From Pokkaliibacter sp. MBI-7 (GTDB lineage: Bacteria > Pseudomonadota > Gammaproteobacteria > Pseudomonadales > Balneatricaceae), in assembly GCF_029846635.1 (NCBI RefSeq), contig NZ_JARVTG010000001.1:186001-250000 (forward strand): 64,000 bases of DNA, written 5' to 3'. Positions within the stretch are counted from its first letter, which is position 1, and every line of letters starts with the position of its first letter. Below, in pieces: positions 24,468 through 33,522 of this stretch. Made by a program: the position numbers and the translations under genes. The notes beneath the pieces were generated by a model. It did not search any database, had not been told where the DNA came from, and worked only from the letters and a program-made list of their open reading frames with translations.

Positions 24468-27400
24468 TCAGTGCTGAACAGAGGTCTGCGCCCCTGTTTC
24501 AAGATGACGATACAACACATCACGCAATTGTTCGTACTTGACGGGCTTCGGCAGGAAATCGTCCATTCCGGCCTCGATACAGGTCTGCCTGTCCTCAACT
24601 GAGCTGTTGGCCGTCAAGGCAACAATGATCATATGCTGATCGCTCTCTTCGAGGCTACGGATGCGACGTGTAGCCTCCAAACCGTCCAGAATAGGCATGC
24701 GCCAGTCCATCAGAATCAGATCACAGCGACTGTGCTGCCAAGCTCTGACCGCCTCATCACCATTGGCCACCATATCCACCTGCAACTGCATTTTTTCCAG
24801 CATTCTGGCGATAACGGCCTGATTCACGTGATTATCTTCAGCCACCAGGATGCGATAGGAAGCGGAAAACGCCATATCGTCTGTGGCACGCCCCAATTCA
24901 CGCTGCCCTTCTCTTACCGGGAGTGGGATTTCAAACCAGAAACGGCTGCCTTTGCCTGGGACACTATCCACATCAATATATCCCCCCATCTGATCGACCA
25001 GACGGCGGCAGATCGCCAGACCTAGCCCCGTTCCGCCAAACCGGCGCGTACTTGAAGTATCCGCCTGCGCAAAACGAGTGAAGAGATATGGCCGGAAACT
25101 TTCATCAACGCCGATACCGCTATCCTCCACGGTAAAGCGATACCATGCCACCTGCCCCAGCTTACGCATCTGCATAACAGACAAGGAAACGAATCCCTTA
25201 TCAGTAAACTTCACCGCATTGCCCAGCAAGTTGACCAGAATCTGACGACAGCGTTGCAGGTCTCCCACGACCCAGTCATCTGCACAATCGACGGCCTCGA
25301 AACGACATTCCAATCCTTTTTGTCTGGCTTGGCCTTCAACGACCTGTACTGAAGCCTGCACCAGCTGACCGACATTAAATGGCTCCTGGCTTAACTTGAG
25401 CTTACCCGCGTCCAGCTTGGAGAAATCCAGTACATCGTTGACGATTGATAACAGCAGCTCACCCGACGACTTGATGATATCTACCAGCTGATGCTCGTCC
25501 TCCCCTAATCCGGGAGAGTCAGCAAGAATATCCGCCACACCGATGATGCCGTTCATTGGGGTACGAATCTCATGACTCATACTTGCCAGAAAGTCTGACT
25601 TAGCCTGGTTAGCCGCCTGAGCATCACGCACGGCCTGCAACAGTTTGGCATGGGCCTGCTTGGTCTGGCTGATATCACGCAGCACCACCAGCGCGCCTAT
25701 ATGACCACCACTGTTGTTGTAAAGCGGCTTGGCATTGATGGATATAAAGGCTGTATGACCCTGCCGCTCAAGACGATATTCCTTATCCCAGATAACGTGC
25801 TCCTGCAGTGCCTGCAAGATGGGCTCGCCTTCGTCATACAGCTCACCATTCTCGACAATGAACCGGCCACTCTTCCATTGATGAATACTTTCGGCATCCG
25901 GCGACAGCCCCAGCACCCGATAGGCATGCAGGTTGGCTTGCAGAATGTTGCCGTTGAGATCAAGAACAAGCACGCCATCATTGAGGTTATCGAGAATATT
26001 GCGCAACAGGCGGTTCTGGTTACCGATCTCAGTTTCCTGATTGATCAGTACTGATATGTCACTAAAAACCGCAATATAGTTGATTACCTCGTCGCGCTGG
26101 TTGCGAATCTCGCTGATAGACAACCATTCAGGAAACAGTTTGCCTTCTTTGTTCTTGTTCCATATCTGCCCCTGCCAGCTGCCCTTCATGGTCAGGGAAT
26201 CCCACATGTCCTTATAAAAGTCCTGACCGTGAATACCTGAGCTCAGTACATCGGGAAACTGCCCCTCAATCTCCTCGGCCGTATACCCTGTGATAGCAGT
26301 GAAGGCCTTATTCACTGCCAGCACCCGGCTTTGCACGTCAGTGATCATGATGCCTTCCTGAGTACTCTCGAACACCTGCGCAGTCAGACTCAGACGTTCG
26401 CGAATTTCCTGCTGCTCGCTGATATCACGGCAGCAGAGAATACCTGCCTCGGTAGAGGTAGCGACATCAAAGGGGCGATAGTGACAAGCAACGCGCTTGG
26501 GCTTGCCTTTGCCGACATGAAGAATCAGCTCCTCGTAGTCAAAGGCATTACTCTTACCCAGAGCCTCATGGATATCCCGCTGCAAGAAACCTTCATCGAA
26601 GTACTGGCTTTCAGTGTGCGAGAACCATTTGATAAGAGACTGGGAGCGGATCAGACTTTCGCTTTCAATGCCAATAAGCGCACGAGCCGCCTGATTACAG
26701 CGCTGGCAGCGCCCATCCGCATCCAGTATGAACAAGGCTTCGGTGGTGGTCTCGAAGAAGTCTTTCAACCGCTCCTGTTGGCGCTTGCACAGCTCAATCA
26801 GCGTCAACAAGCGCTCACCCGATAGCATGTAACTCTGCTGCGGCTGAATATGCTCCAGACGTTTGGTGTCCCAATCAGTGATCAGAGACAGAGTCTTTTC
26901 CTGCTCCCTGTTGGACAGCTCACGCCAGATACGAATGAGCAGAGGCAGTACAATGACCGCCAGCAATGCCAGCAGCAGATGAGCAATGTTGATGATGAAC
27001 ATTTCGCCACGGAATGGCTGAGTGGTCATCCCCAGGTTGATGGTGCCAAGCAACACGCCCTGATGCTTTATCTCATAGTGCGCCCAGATCGTGGAGCCAT
27101 CGTCACTGACCTGCCCTGACATGGCATCGCGCAAAAAGACATTTTGATTGATCTCACCCAGAGCCAGAATTTCTCTGCCGAAAGGACTGACGATATTAAT
27201 CGCAGTCACTCCCGAATCGTCATTCTGCAATAGTGGTTGCAACAGTTCACGAGCAGCCTTGACATCCCCTTCGCGGAGGACAGGCGACAGCATTTCCGGC
27301 AGCAAGATAGACAATCGTGTCAGCTCTGACTGGACGATTTGCACCTTGCTGCGCTCTACCGCAATGCGTGTAATGATGGCCTGCCCTGCCAGAACCAGCA

Positions 27401-27473
27401 TAGAGCACAAGCCAAATATCATCAGGCAGCTCTCAAAACGGGTCAGGCGGAACCAGGACTTCAATCGAACCAT
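24468..27473 (-). CDS. Membrane hybrid sensor histidine kinase with three PAS domains
   Basis: A 1001-residue hybrid kinase. Two transmembrane helices (about 17-38 and 160-182) enclose a periplasmic sensor of about 120 residues. Three PAS domains follow, at about 235-350, 360-480 and 490-610; the second is a typical VFESTQEGIMITD type. The HisKA domain has the phospho-accepting histidine in SHEIRTPMNG (about 634). The HATPase domain has the N box NLLGNAVKFTD, the G1 box EDSGIGVD and GGTGLGLAICRRL. The C-terminal receiver has D near 921 in LILMDWRMP. There is no Hpt domain, so phosphate must pass to a separate Hpt protein. No response regulator gene is adjacent. The signal is unknown; sohB lies upstream on the same strand. 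Confidence 0.93.
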   Translation of the reverse strand: MVRLKSWFRLTRFESCLMIFGLCSMLVLAGQAIITRIAVERSKVQIVQSELTRLSILLPEMLSPVLREGDVKAARELLQPLLQNDDSGVTAINIVSPFGREILALGEINQNVFLRDAMSGQVSDDGSTIWAHYEIKHQGVLLGTINLGMTTQPFRGEMFIINIAHLLLALLAVIVLPLLIRIWRELSNREQEKTLSLITDWDTKRLEHIQPQQSYMLSGERLLTLIELCKRQQERLKDFFETTTEALFILDADGRCQRCNQAARALIGIESESLIRSQSLIKWFSHTESQYFDEGFLQRDIHEALGKSNAFDYEELILHVGKGKPKRVACHYRPFDVATSTEAGILCCRDISEQQEIRERLSLTAQVFESTQEGIMITDVQSRVLAVNKAFTAITGYTAEEIEGQFPDVLSSGIHGQDFYKDMWDSLTMKGSWQGQIWNKNKEGKLFPEWLSISEIRNQRDEVINYIAVFSDISVLINQETEIGNQNRLLRNILDNLNDGVLVLDLNGNILQANLHAYRVLGLSPDAESIHQWKSGRFIVENGELYDEGEPILQALQEHVIWDKEYRLERQGHTAFISINAKPLYNNSGGHIGALVVLRDISQTKQAHAKLLQAVRDAQAANQAKSDFLASMSHEIRTPMNGIIGVADILADSPGLGEDEHQLVDIIKSSGELLLSIVNDVLDFSKLDAGKLKLSQEPFNVGQLVQASVQVVEGQARQKGLECRFEAVDCADDWVVGDLQRCRQILVNLLGNAVKFTDKGFVSLSVMQMRKLGQVAWYRFTVEDSGIGVDESFRPYLFTRFAQADTSSTRRFGGTGLGLAICRRLVDQMGGYIDVDSVPGKGSRFWFEIPLPVREGQRELGRATDDMAFSASYRILVAEDNHVNQAVIARMLEKMQLQVDMVANGDEAVRAWQHSRCDLILMDWRMPILDGLEATRRIRSLEESDQHMIIVALTANSSVEDRQTCIEAGMDDFLPKPVKYEQLRDVLYRHLETGAQTSVQH

Positions 27474-27554
27474 TGTAACGTTGCTCGTAGTGGGATCGTG
27501 CCCAGTCTGGTAAATAGCAATATAACGATATGCCCGATGCTTAATGACCGCATC

Positions 27555-28601
27555 TCAACGATGGAAGCGCGACGACTCCAGCCACTGTCCAAGCTTGTCG
27601 AAGCCCTGCTCCCACACTGCCGCAAACATACCACCAATTTTGGCTTGCAAACCCTTGCGCACGGTATAGCGCAGCCAGTAGACCTCAGAGGCCTTACAGG
27701 CTTGCATGACCCATTGATCACTGGTCATCAGCGAATCAACCATGCCCGTTTCCACTGCTTGTTTGCCGTACCAGATTTCCCCGGTCGCGGCTTTTGCCAT
27801 ATCCAGCTGAGGCCTGTAAGAACTGACTAGCCCTTTGAACAACTCATGAGTCTGTTCAAGATCCTGTTTGAACTTCTCCCGCGCCTTGTCAGTATTTTCT
27901 CCCAACACGGTGAGCGTGCGTTTGTATTCCCCAGCAGTCAGCACATCAACATCAACATCATTTTTCTTCAACAGGCGATGAATGTTGGGCACCTGTGCGA
28001 CCACACCGATGGAGCCCAGAACAGCAAAGGGAGCAGCTACCAGCTCGTCGGCGATACACGCCATCATGTACCCCCCACTGGCAGCCACTTTGTCAACACA
28101 GATGGTCAGTTTTAACGATGCAGCACGGATGCGCTCCAACTGAGACGCTGCCAGACCATAGCCATGGACTACACCCCCGGGGCTTTCCAGACGCAGCATG
28201 ACCTCATCGACGCCTGGCCGCGCCAGGGTCAGCAAAGCAGTGATCTCTTCACGCAGATGCTCTACTGCCGATGCTTTGATATCTCCATTGAAATCCAGAA
28301 CGTAAACACGCTTTTCAACTTCGCTGTCTTCACTGTGTTTGGCAGCTTTTGCCTTGACTTTATCTTCCTTCTTACGCGCTTTAGCCTCAGCCTTCAGCTC
28401 GGCCTTACTGAGCACATGACCTTTAATGGCTTGCTGCATGTCTTCAAGCCAGTCGTTGAGATGACGAACTTCCAGTCGCCCGTCTTCAGGCCCTTTATTG
28501 CCACGGCCAGCAGCAAATACTGCCACAATGGCCAATACAATCAGGACCACCAGAGTCAAACTCTTGGCAACAAATAATCCGTACTCTGCAAGTAGTTCCA
28601 A
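27555..28601 (-). CDS. sohB: Inner-membrane serine protease SohB (S49 family)
   Basis: Membrane-anchored S49 peptidase related to SppA, thought to degrade signal peptides or misfolded membrane fragments. It has 348 residues: one N-terminal helix (about 10-32), then a lysine- and alanine-rich charged linker (60-98) and the protease domain. The catalytic serine is S175 in AASGGY and the general-base lysine is K227 in EYKRTL, forming the Ser-Lys dyad. LESPGGVVHGYGLA (138-151) is the conserved oxyanion region. The N-terminal domain and length match SohB rather than the longer SppA. Confidence 0.93.
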   Translation of the reverse strand: MELLAEYGLFVAKSLTLVVLIVLAIVAVFAAGRGNKGPEDGRLEVRHLNDWLEDMQQAIKGHVLSKAELKAEAKARKKEDKVKAKAAKHSEDSEVEKRVYVLDFNGDIKASAVEHLREEITALLTLARPGVDEVMLRLESPGGVVHGYGLAASQLERIRAASLKLTICVDKVAASGGYMMACIADELVAAPFAVLGSIGVVAQVPNIHRLLKKNDVDVDVLTAGEYKRTLTVLGENTDKAREKFKQDLEQTHELFKGLVSSYRPQLDMAKAATGEIWYGKQAVETGMVDSLMTSDQWVMQACKASEVYWLRYTVRKGLQAKIGGMFAAVWEQGFDKLGQWLESSRFHR

Positions 28602-28702
28602 GGTCTTACTTCTCCTGCTTTCATAACTTGCATTATCTGCAACTGTTGTCGGGCTGCATCATAACAAAACCTGCCCTGCCGTATTCAGACATCTCTCTGC
28701 CC

Positions 28703-29497
28703 TTAACGGCTATGCGCCAGCCAGCGGTCGATGAGCAGCCGTGAGATGGATACCGACGGTGGCAGGTCCGGCAGTGCTTCGGGAGTCCACCACTGCGCAT
28801 CTTCTATTTCACCTGGCTGAGGAGTGATGTCGCCACTGACATAGTCTGCCTCGAAGCCCAGCATCAGCGAGTGGGGGAACGGCCATGACTGACTGCTGAC
28901 ATAGCGCAGGTTATCAATCCGCACTCCCACCTCCTCGAACACCTCACGATGCACCGCATCTTCAACCGTCTCGCCGGCCTCGATAAAACCCGCCAGCGTA
29001 CTATACCGACCAGGTGCAAACTGCGGTGATCGCGCTAACAGTGCCTCTCTGCCCCGTCGCACCAGCACAATGATACAGGGTGAGATACGAGGATAGGCGC
29101 GCAAGCCACATGCAGGGCACCCTCTTGCCATCTCGCCCTCGATTGCTATCGTCACAGTGCCACAGCGGCCGCAAAAACGATGCTGCTCCAGCCAGTGAGT
29201 CACTTGCACAGCTCTAGCCAGAATAGTGAACTCATCCAGGCTCGCCATCATCAATAAACTACGAACCCCTGCTGTGGTCGCACCCTGCGGCAGATCATCA
29301 ATAATCCCCACCCAGACAGCCACGCCCTGCCACTCCCCCAACATGCTCAACGCACTCTGCTTCAGTAGCGGGAAAATGTCCGACAGAAGATGAAGGTAGC
29401 CGCCAGTTGCTGACACTACGATTTCGCCTTTGTGTAACAGCACAAAAAGGTCAGACTCGGCCCTCGCCTCCCGTGGCGGGGTAATCACAAAACGCAT
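28703..29497 (-). CDS. nudC: NAD(H) pyrophosphatase / RNA deNADding enzyme NudC
   Basis: Nudix hydrolase that cleaves NADH to NMNH and AMP and removes NAD caps from RNA. It has 264 residues. A zinc ribbon uses C109, C112, C127 and C130 (CGRCG and CPACG). The Nudix box GFIEAGETVEDAVHREVFEEVG spans 170-191 with all catalytic glutamates. The NADH-specificity motif normally written SQPWPFPxS reads SQSWPFPHS at 202-210, with one proline replaced by serine. Activity is still expected, but the change is unusual. The gene is divergent from nhaB. Confidence 0.92.
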   Translation of the reverse strand: MRFVITPPREARAESDLFVLLHKGEIVVSATGGYLHLLSDIFPLLKQSALSMLGEWQGVAVWVGIIDDLPQGATTAGVRSLLMMASLDEFTILARAVQVTHWLEQHRFCGRCGTVTIAIEGEMARGCPACGLRAYPRISPCIIVLVRRGREALLARSPQFAPGRYSTLAGFIEAGETVEDAVHREVFEEVGVRIDNLRYVSSQSWPFPHSLMLGFEADYVSGDITPQPGEIEDAQWWTPEALPDLPPSVSISRLLIDRWLAHSR

Positions 29498-29758
29498 TAT
29501 GCACTCCTACCTTTCGTGACAAAAAAGACCTTCATTTACCTTGCGACGCCACGCAATCATGACAGGCCGAAGTTGCTGTGACAGGATTCCTCCATGTTCA
29601 CCTGAAGAAGTCAACACACAGGTACCATAAGTCGACATAGTGCAGCCTTTGACTATGCTGCAAAATTACTTTCTTCATTTTTTGTAAGTTGCTAGGCTTG
29701 CCCCGCAGTTGATACGCGTCAGGCAGAATAGAAATCTCACTACAGGATATAGCGACCA

Positions 29759-31267
29759 ATGGCAGGACAACTCACTCAGGCTCTTTTTCGAAATTTCCTG
29801 GGCAACTCCCCGGTTTGGTACAAGCAGGCCATCATCTGCTTTCTGGTTGCCAATCCGATCCTGCTTCATGTGGTCGGCCCGGTCACGACCGGCTGGATTC
29901 TGATCTTTGAATTCATTTTCACCCTGGCGCTAGCATTGAAGTGCTACCCACTCCAGCCCGGAGGATTGCTAGCGCTTGAGGCGATTGTCATTGGCATGAC
30001 TTCAGCCGAAAGCGTCTACGAGGAGGTAAGCAACAACCTCGCCGTCATTCTGCTGCTGATGTTTATGGTGTCAGGCATCTATTTCATGAAGTCAATGCTA
30101 CTGACCGGATTCACGCAGATATTGCTGAAGGTGAAATCCAAGACCAGTCTGGCACTGCTGTTCTCCATTTCCTCCGCCTTCCTCTCTGCGTTCCTGGACG
30201 CTCTGACCGTGACAGCGGTACTTATCAGCGTGTGTGTGGGCTTCTATGCCGTCTATCACCGGGTTGCCTCTGGTAAGGTGCTGCATCACCCTGATGATCA
30301 CGATCACTCTGATGATGTTGGTGTAGGCCCCAACCACTCGGCAGATCTCGAGCGTTTCCGCTCTTTTCTACGCAGTTTGTTGATGCATGGTGCAGTAGGT
30401 ACAGCACTGGGCGGCGTATGCACCCTGGTAGGTGAACCACAAAACCTGCTGATTGCTGAGAAAGCGGGATGGCACTTCGCCCAGTTTTTTATCAACATGG
30501 CCCCGGTCACTATGCCGGTACTGGCGCTGGGTCTCGTGACCTGTGTCTTGCTGGAGAAATTTAAACTCTTTGGTTACGGTGAGACCCTGCCTGACAACGT
30601 TCGCACTATTCTTCAGGAGTTTGCCAATATCGAAGATGCCAAGCGTACTGATCGTGATCGTCTGATTCTATGCGTTCAGGGTATTGTGGCGATCATCCTG
30701 ATCCTGTCACTGGCATTGCATCTGGCAGAAGTCGGTCTGATCGGTCTTATGGTTATTATCCTGCTGACCGCTCTCAATGGCATTACTGACGAACATCAGA
30801 TTGGCCGTTCATTTGAAGAAGCACTCCCCTTCACTGCACTTCTGGTGGTGTTCTTCTCGATTGTCTCCATCATCCATGAGCAACATCTGTTCCAGCCTAT
30901 CATCCACTGGGTACTGCAGCAGGATCTGCATGCTCAGCCGGGCATCTTCTTCATTGCCAACGGCCTGCTATCTGCCATCAGTGACAACGTCTTCGTAGCG
31001 ACCGTCTATATCAACGAAGTACTGGATGCATTGCACCATGGCGATATCAGCCGTGAACATTTCGATAAACTAGCCGTCGCCATCAACACCGGCACCAACA
31101 TACCCAGTGTAGCAACCCCTAATGGACAAGCCGCGTTCTTATTCCTGCTGACCTCCGCCGTCGCACCTCTGATCCGTCTTTCTTATGGCACCATGGTAGT
31201 GATGGCACTCCCCTACACTATTGTGATGTCTCTTACCGGTCTGCTTGCGGTCACTTTGCTGCTGTAA
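29759..31267 (+). CDS. nhaB: Na+/H+ antiporter NhaB
   Basis: Electrogenic sodium/proton antiporter of the inner membrane, used in salt and pH homeostasis and fitting a marine lifestyle. It has 502 residues with about 12 predicted helices. The chain follows NhaB throughout: LTQALFRNFLGNSPVWYKQAI at the start, the conserved FLSAFLDALTVTAVLISV around helix 4 with functional aspartates, GGVCTLVGEPQNLLIAEKAGW, and SAISDNVFVATVYINE near the end. The insert after helix 4 (about 175-200) is histidine- and aspartate-rich (HHPDDHDHSDD), a possible metal or pH sensor loop; similar loops are common in this family. A terminator follows the stop. Confidence 0.95.
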   Translation: MAGQLTQALFRNFLGNSPVWYKQAIICFLVANPILLHVVGPVTTGWILIFEFIFTLALALKCYPLQPGGLLALEAIVIGMTSAESVYEEVSNNLAVILLLMFMVSGIYFMKSMLLTGFTQILLKVKSKTSLALLFSISSAFLSAFLDALTVTAVLISVCVGFYAVYHRVASGKVLHHPDDHDHSDDVGVGPNHSADLERFRSFLRSLLMHGAVGTALGGVCTLVGEPQNLLIAEKAGWHFAQFFINMAPVTMPVLALGLVTCVLLEKFKLFGYGETLPDNVRTILQEFANIEDAKRTDRDRLILCVQGIVAIILILSLALHLAEVGLIGLMVIILLTALNGITDEHQIGRSFEEALPFTALLVVFFSIVSIIHEQHLFQPIIHWVLQQDLHAQPGIFFIANGLLSAISDNVFVATVYINEVLDALHHGDISREHFDKLAVAINTGTNIPSVATPNGQAAFLFLLTSAVAPLIRLSYGTMVVMALPYTIVMSLTGLLAVTLLL

Positions 31268-31298
31268 CACCTGCTCAAGCATCGACGCCAGTACCAAT

Positions 31299-31330
31299 CG
31301 GCCTGCAATTGCAGGCCGAGTTCATTTTAT
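31299..31330 (+). terminator. Terminator of nhaB
   Basis: A 20-base perfect palindrome, CGGCCTGC-AATT-GCAGGCCG (31299-31318), followed by AGTTCATTTTAT, 31 bases past the nhaB stop. Confidence 0.7.
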
Positions 31331-31408
31331 CGCATCAGTCATGTTCCACCGCAAAGGTGTGAACGTGCTTATCGCGCACTCGCACACCACTGCACAACAA
31401 AGCTCAGT

Positions 31409-31632
31409 CTAATGGTGATGCTCGGTTGGTTGCATAGTGACATGCAATACTGGCGCAGGATATTCGGGCTCTGCTGCATGCTCGTCGGCAGGCATAGGCT
31501 GATCCCATCTCTCAACTACATCACCACATTGCTGCACAACAGTAAAACTCAGTAGCTCAGGAGCATCTTTGGCCAACTGCCCGCGCACAACAAACTCGTC
31601 GTACCACTCGTTGGGTAAAGAGCCCTCGCTCC
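31409..31632 (-). pseudogene. ycnI: 3' part of YcnI/DUF1775 gene, split by IS4-family element
   Basis: C-terminal half of a YcnI-like protein, cut from its start by the insertion at 31633-33058. Read leftward from the target site, the frame continues SLPNEWYDEFVVRGQL, matching the family's 'LPDDFYDEFVFRG.LP' region. It runs through TVVQQCGDVVERWDQP and ends in a short histidine tail (EHHH) at a TAG (31411-31409). No start or ribosome site remains. The frame has no stops or shifts, so the interruption is recent. Confidence 0.85.
31623..31632. repeat. Target site duplication, left copy
   Basis: CCCTCGCTCC directly abuts the left inverted repeat of the IS element. The same ten bases recur at 33059-33068 against the right repeat. 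IS4-family elements usually duplicate 10-13 bp. Confidence 0.92.
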
Positions 31633-31650
31633 TAATGCCAGTCAGTTAAG
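31633..31650 (+). repeat. Left terminal inverted repeat of IS element
   Basis: TAATGCCAGTCAGTTAAG; exact reverse complement of 33041-33058. Confidence 0.93.
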
Positions 31651-31682
31651 CCCAACAGCTTGACCTTTTGCGCCCTGAAACG

Positions 31683-31717
31683 AAAATCCGATGCTTGTTT
31701 TGAGCATCGGATTTTTT
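31683..31717 (+). terminator. Terminator-like hairpin before the transposase start codon
   Basis: A 13-bp stem (31683-31695 with 31703-31715) with a 7-base loop, ending in a T-run that touches the transposase ATG at 31718. It should stop transcripts entering from outside and would also fold away the region where a ribosome site must lie. Outside-in transcripts that escape it would carry the start site in the stem, as known for IS10 and IS50. Confidence 0.75.
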
Positions 31718-33049
31718 ATGCGACTGTCCCGCGCCTTGGCACTGACTCACGAAGCCGCTTCTACTACTCACGCCCTTGATGAACTGGGGGCGCTGCTTGA
31801 TCCAGACCTGGTCAGCACCGCACTGGAAACGGCGGGAGTGGCGACCATACGTAAGCGACGCCTCCCTCTTGAGTCCATGATCTGGTGCGTGATCGCCATG
31901 GCGTTGTTTCGCCGGATGTCGGCCTGGGATGCTGCGAGTCGTATGGACATCATGCTGCCTGGGCAGAGGCCATTGGTAGCACCCAGTGCCATCGTGCAAG
32001 GTCGGCAACGCTTGGGCAGTGCGGCGGTGCGAGAAGTCTTTTCCCTGACGCAACAACGCTGGCATGCCAGCGCCAATCACCCCACCTGGGCGGGTTTGCG
32101 CCTGCTCAGTGTCGATGGCGTGGTCTGGCGCACAGCGGATACGGACGACAACCGCAAGCACTATGGCAGCGCCAGTAATCAGCATGGCGATACCGGCTAT
32201 CCCCAAGTGCGCATGGTCTGCCAGATGGAACTGACCAGTCACATGCTGGTGAGCAGTGCTTTTGCCGGTTATCACAGCAACGAGATGAAGCTGGCCGAAC
32301 AACTGATCGACAGCACACCCGATCACTCGCTGACCTTGTTCGACCGTGGCTTCTATTCGCTGGGGCTTCTTCATCGCTGGCAACAAACAGGCACTCAGCG
32401 CCATTGGCTACTGCCGCTGCGCAAGGATGCTCAATATGAGGTGCTATACAAGCTGGGGCGCCAGGATGCCATCGTCTCGCTGAAGACCTCGCCGCAGGCG
32501 CGTAAGCAATGGCCCGAGCTGCCCGACACGCTACAGGCCAGGTTATTAAGCAAGACCATCAAGGGCAAAGTCCGGCAAGTACTGACTTCGATGATCGATC
32601 CTCTGCGCTTTCCGCCAGATGACATCGTGGATCTGTACAGCCAGCGTTGGGAAATCGAATTGGGCTATCGAGAAATGAAGCAAGGCATGCTCGCGGGTCA
32701 CTACACACTGCGCAGTAAAACGCCGGAGATGATTGAACAAGAGCTGTGGGGCGTACTGCTGGGGTACAATCTGCTGCGTTATCAAATGCTGGAAATGAGT
32801 CGCCACTGCCCTGGCATCTCCCCCTGCGAAATGAGTTTCACCGCCTGCACCTGGGCGATCCTGGGCTTCTTGAACGGGGTCTCTTTGAATCATCCAGGCA
32901 ACATCCCTCGCTACCTGGCTGAACTACAGGCTTCGGCCATGCACTACGTCCTGCCTCATCGACGTGAGGAGCGCAGTTACCCGCGGGTGGTCAAGCCCAA
33001 GCCGTCCAAGTATCCGACCAGAAATAAAAATGCCAGTCAGCTTAACTGA
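31718..33049 (+). CDS. IS4-family DDE transposase
   Basis: Transposase of 443 residues with an IS4-type N-terminal domain (about 20-110) and an RNase H-like DDE domain. The first aspartate is in LLSVDGVVWR (about 132-141) and the second in LTLFDRGFYS (about 213-222). The third, a glutamate, is in the IS4 signature Y-x2-R-x3-E-x6-K, here YSQRWEIELGYREMK (about 306-320). The start is set at the ATG at 31718, just after the hairpin T-run. The in-frame ATG at 31691 lies inside the hairpin and gives nine extra residues that no signal supports. The stop codon falls inside the right inverted repeat. Confidence 0.93.
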   Translation: MRLSRALALTHEAASTTHALDELGALLDPDLVSTALETAGVATIRKRRLPLESMIWCVIAMALFRRMSAWDAASRMDIMLPGQRPLVAPSAIVQGRQRLGSAAVREVFSLTQQRWHASANHPTWAGLRLLSVDGVVWRTADTDDNRKHYGSASNQHGDTGYPQVRMVCQMELTSHMLVSSAFAGYHSNEMKLAEQLIDSTPDHSLTLFDRGFYSLGLLHRWQQTGTQRHWLLPLRKDAQYEVLYKLGRQDAIVSLKTSPQARKQWPELPDTLQARLLSKTIKGKVRQVLTSMIDPLRFPPDDIVDLYSQRWEIELGYREMKQGMLAGHYTLRSKTPEMIEQELWGVLLGYNLLRYQMLEMSRHCPGISPCEMSFTACTWAILGFLNGVSLNHPGNIPRYLAELQASAMHYVLPHRREERSYPRVVKPKPSKYPTRNKNASQLN

Positions 33050-33055
33050 CTGGCA
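33031..33055. repeat. Hairpin at the right IS end
   Basis: TGCCAGTCAG (33031-33040), an internal inverted copy of part of the terminal repeat, pairs with CTGACTGGCA (33046-33055) around a 5-base loop. The A-run just before it makes it a possible terminator for minus-strand transcripts entering from the host gene. Confidence 0.7.
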
Positions 33056-33058
33056 TTA
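33041..33058 (-). repeat. Right terminal inverted repeat of IS element
   Basis: Exact reverse complement of the left repeat at 31633-31650. It contains the transposase stop codon (33047-33049). Confidence 0.93.
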
Positions 33059-33068
33059 CCCTCGCTCC
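33059..33068. repeat. Target site duplication, right copy
   Basis: CCCTCGCTCC directly after the right inverted repeat; identical to 31623-31632. Confidence 0.92.
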
Positions 33069-33336
33069 AGCTTATACTTGCGGGCTCATGTATTTCTTTA
33101 CGTGTCATAGCACTGAGTACCCATCCCGCTTTAGGCATGGGGTGTGCGTTATGGAAGGCATCCGGGAGTTCGATGGTAATCCCCGTCGTGGCGAGCCCCT
33201 CGCAACCATGAGGAACACGAAAGGTTGCCTTATAGTAACTGCCAGCCGGCGCGCTCGGTTGCTCCAGCGTTATGTGGGCGAAGGCTGCAGAACTGACAAG
33301 AAGAGTACTAAACAGGAGAAGGGGTTTGATAGACAT
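33059..33336 (-). pseudogene. ycnI: 5' part of YcnI/DUF1775 gene, split by IS4-family element
   Basis: Encodes about 93 residues of a YcnI-like (DUF1775) copper-binding periplasmic protein before running into the insertion. A signal peptide (LLLFSTLLVSSAAFA) is cut to leave histidine as the first mature residue (HITLEQPSAPAGSYY), the mono-histidine copper-brace arrangement of the family. RVPHGCEGLATTGI and HPMPKAGW are strong DUF1775 motifs. The frame stops a few codons into the IS. Joined with 31409-31622 it gives 492 nt, exactly 164 codons including the stop. Without the second half the protein is almost certainly non-functional. Confidence 0.88.
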
Positions 33337-33453
33337 AGCAAAGATCCAACGAAAGATGGATGCAGTCTACCCTCAGGTACCAAAACCACTATGCGGCATG
33401 GTGTCGCACTTACCTGCCCATGCAAGAAGCCCAGTCTGGACTCCTCTAGAATG

Positions 33454-33483
33454 AAAAAGCCCTGACTACACAGTCAGGGCTTT
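33454..33483 (-). terminator. Terminator of purC (works both ways)
   Basis: A 12-bp perfect stem, AAAGCCCTGACT (33456-33467) with AGTCAGGGCTTT (33472-33483) and an ACAC loop, followed on the minus strand by further Ts. It lies 39 bases past the purC stop. Confidence 0.85.
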
Positions 33484-33522
33484 GCTCATCCACCGAGGCT
33501 TATGAAGCCCCGATTGTCCTTA

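Larger units (their letters stand above)
31633..33058 (+). mobile_element. IS4-family insertion sequence, 1426 bp, complete
   Basis: A complete element bounded by perfect 18-bp inverted repeats (TAATGCCAGTCAGTTAAG at 31633-31650 and its reverse complement at 33041-33058) and a 10-bp direct target duplication outside them. It encodes one intact IS4-type transposase on the plus strand. It lies in, and antisense to, a YcnI-type gene. A terminator-like hairpin lies just inside the left end before the transposase start, and another hairpin is formed at the right end. Perfect repeats, intact transposase and intact target halves all suggest a recent, possibly still active copy. Confidence 0.95.

Noticed and set aside
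31646..32404. 252-codon minus-strand frame inside the IS
   Set aside because: It is opposite the intact transposase and starts and ends without signals; IS4 elements carry one gene.
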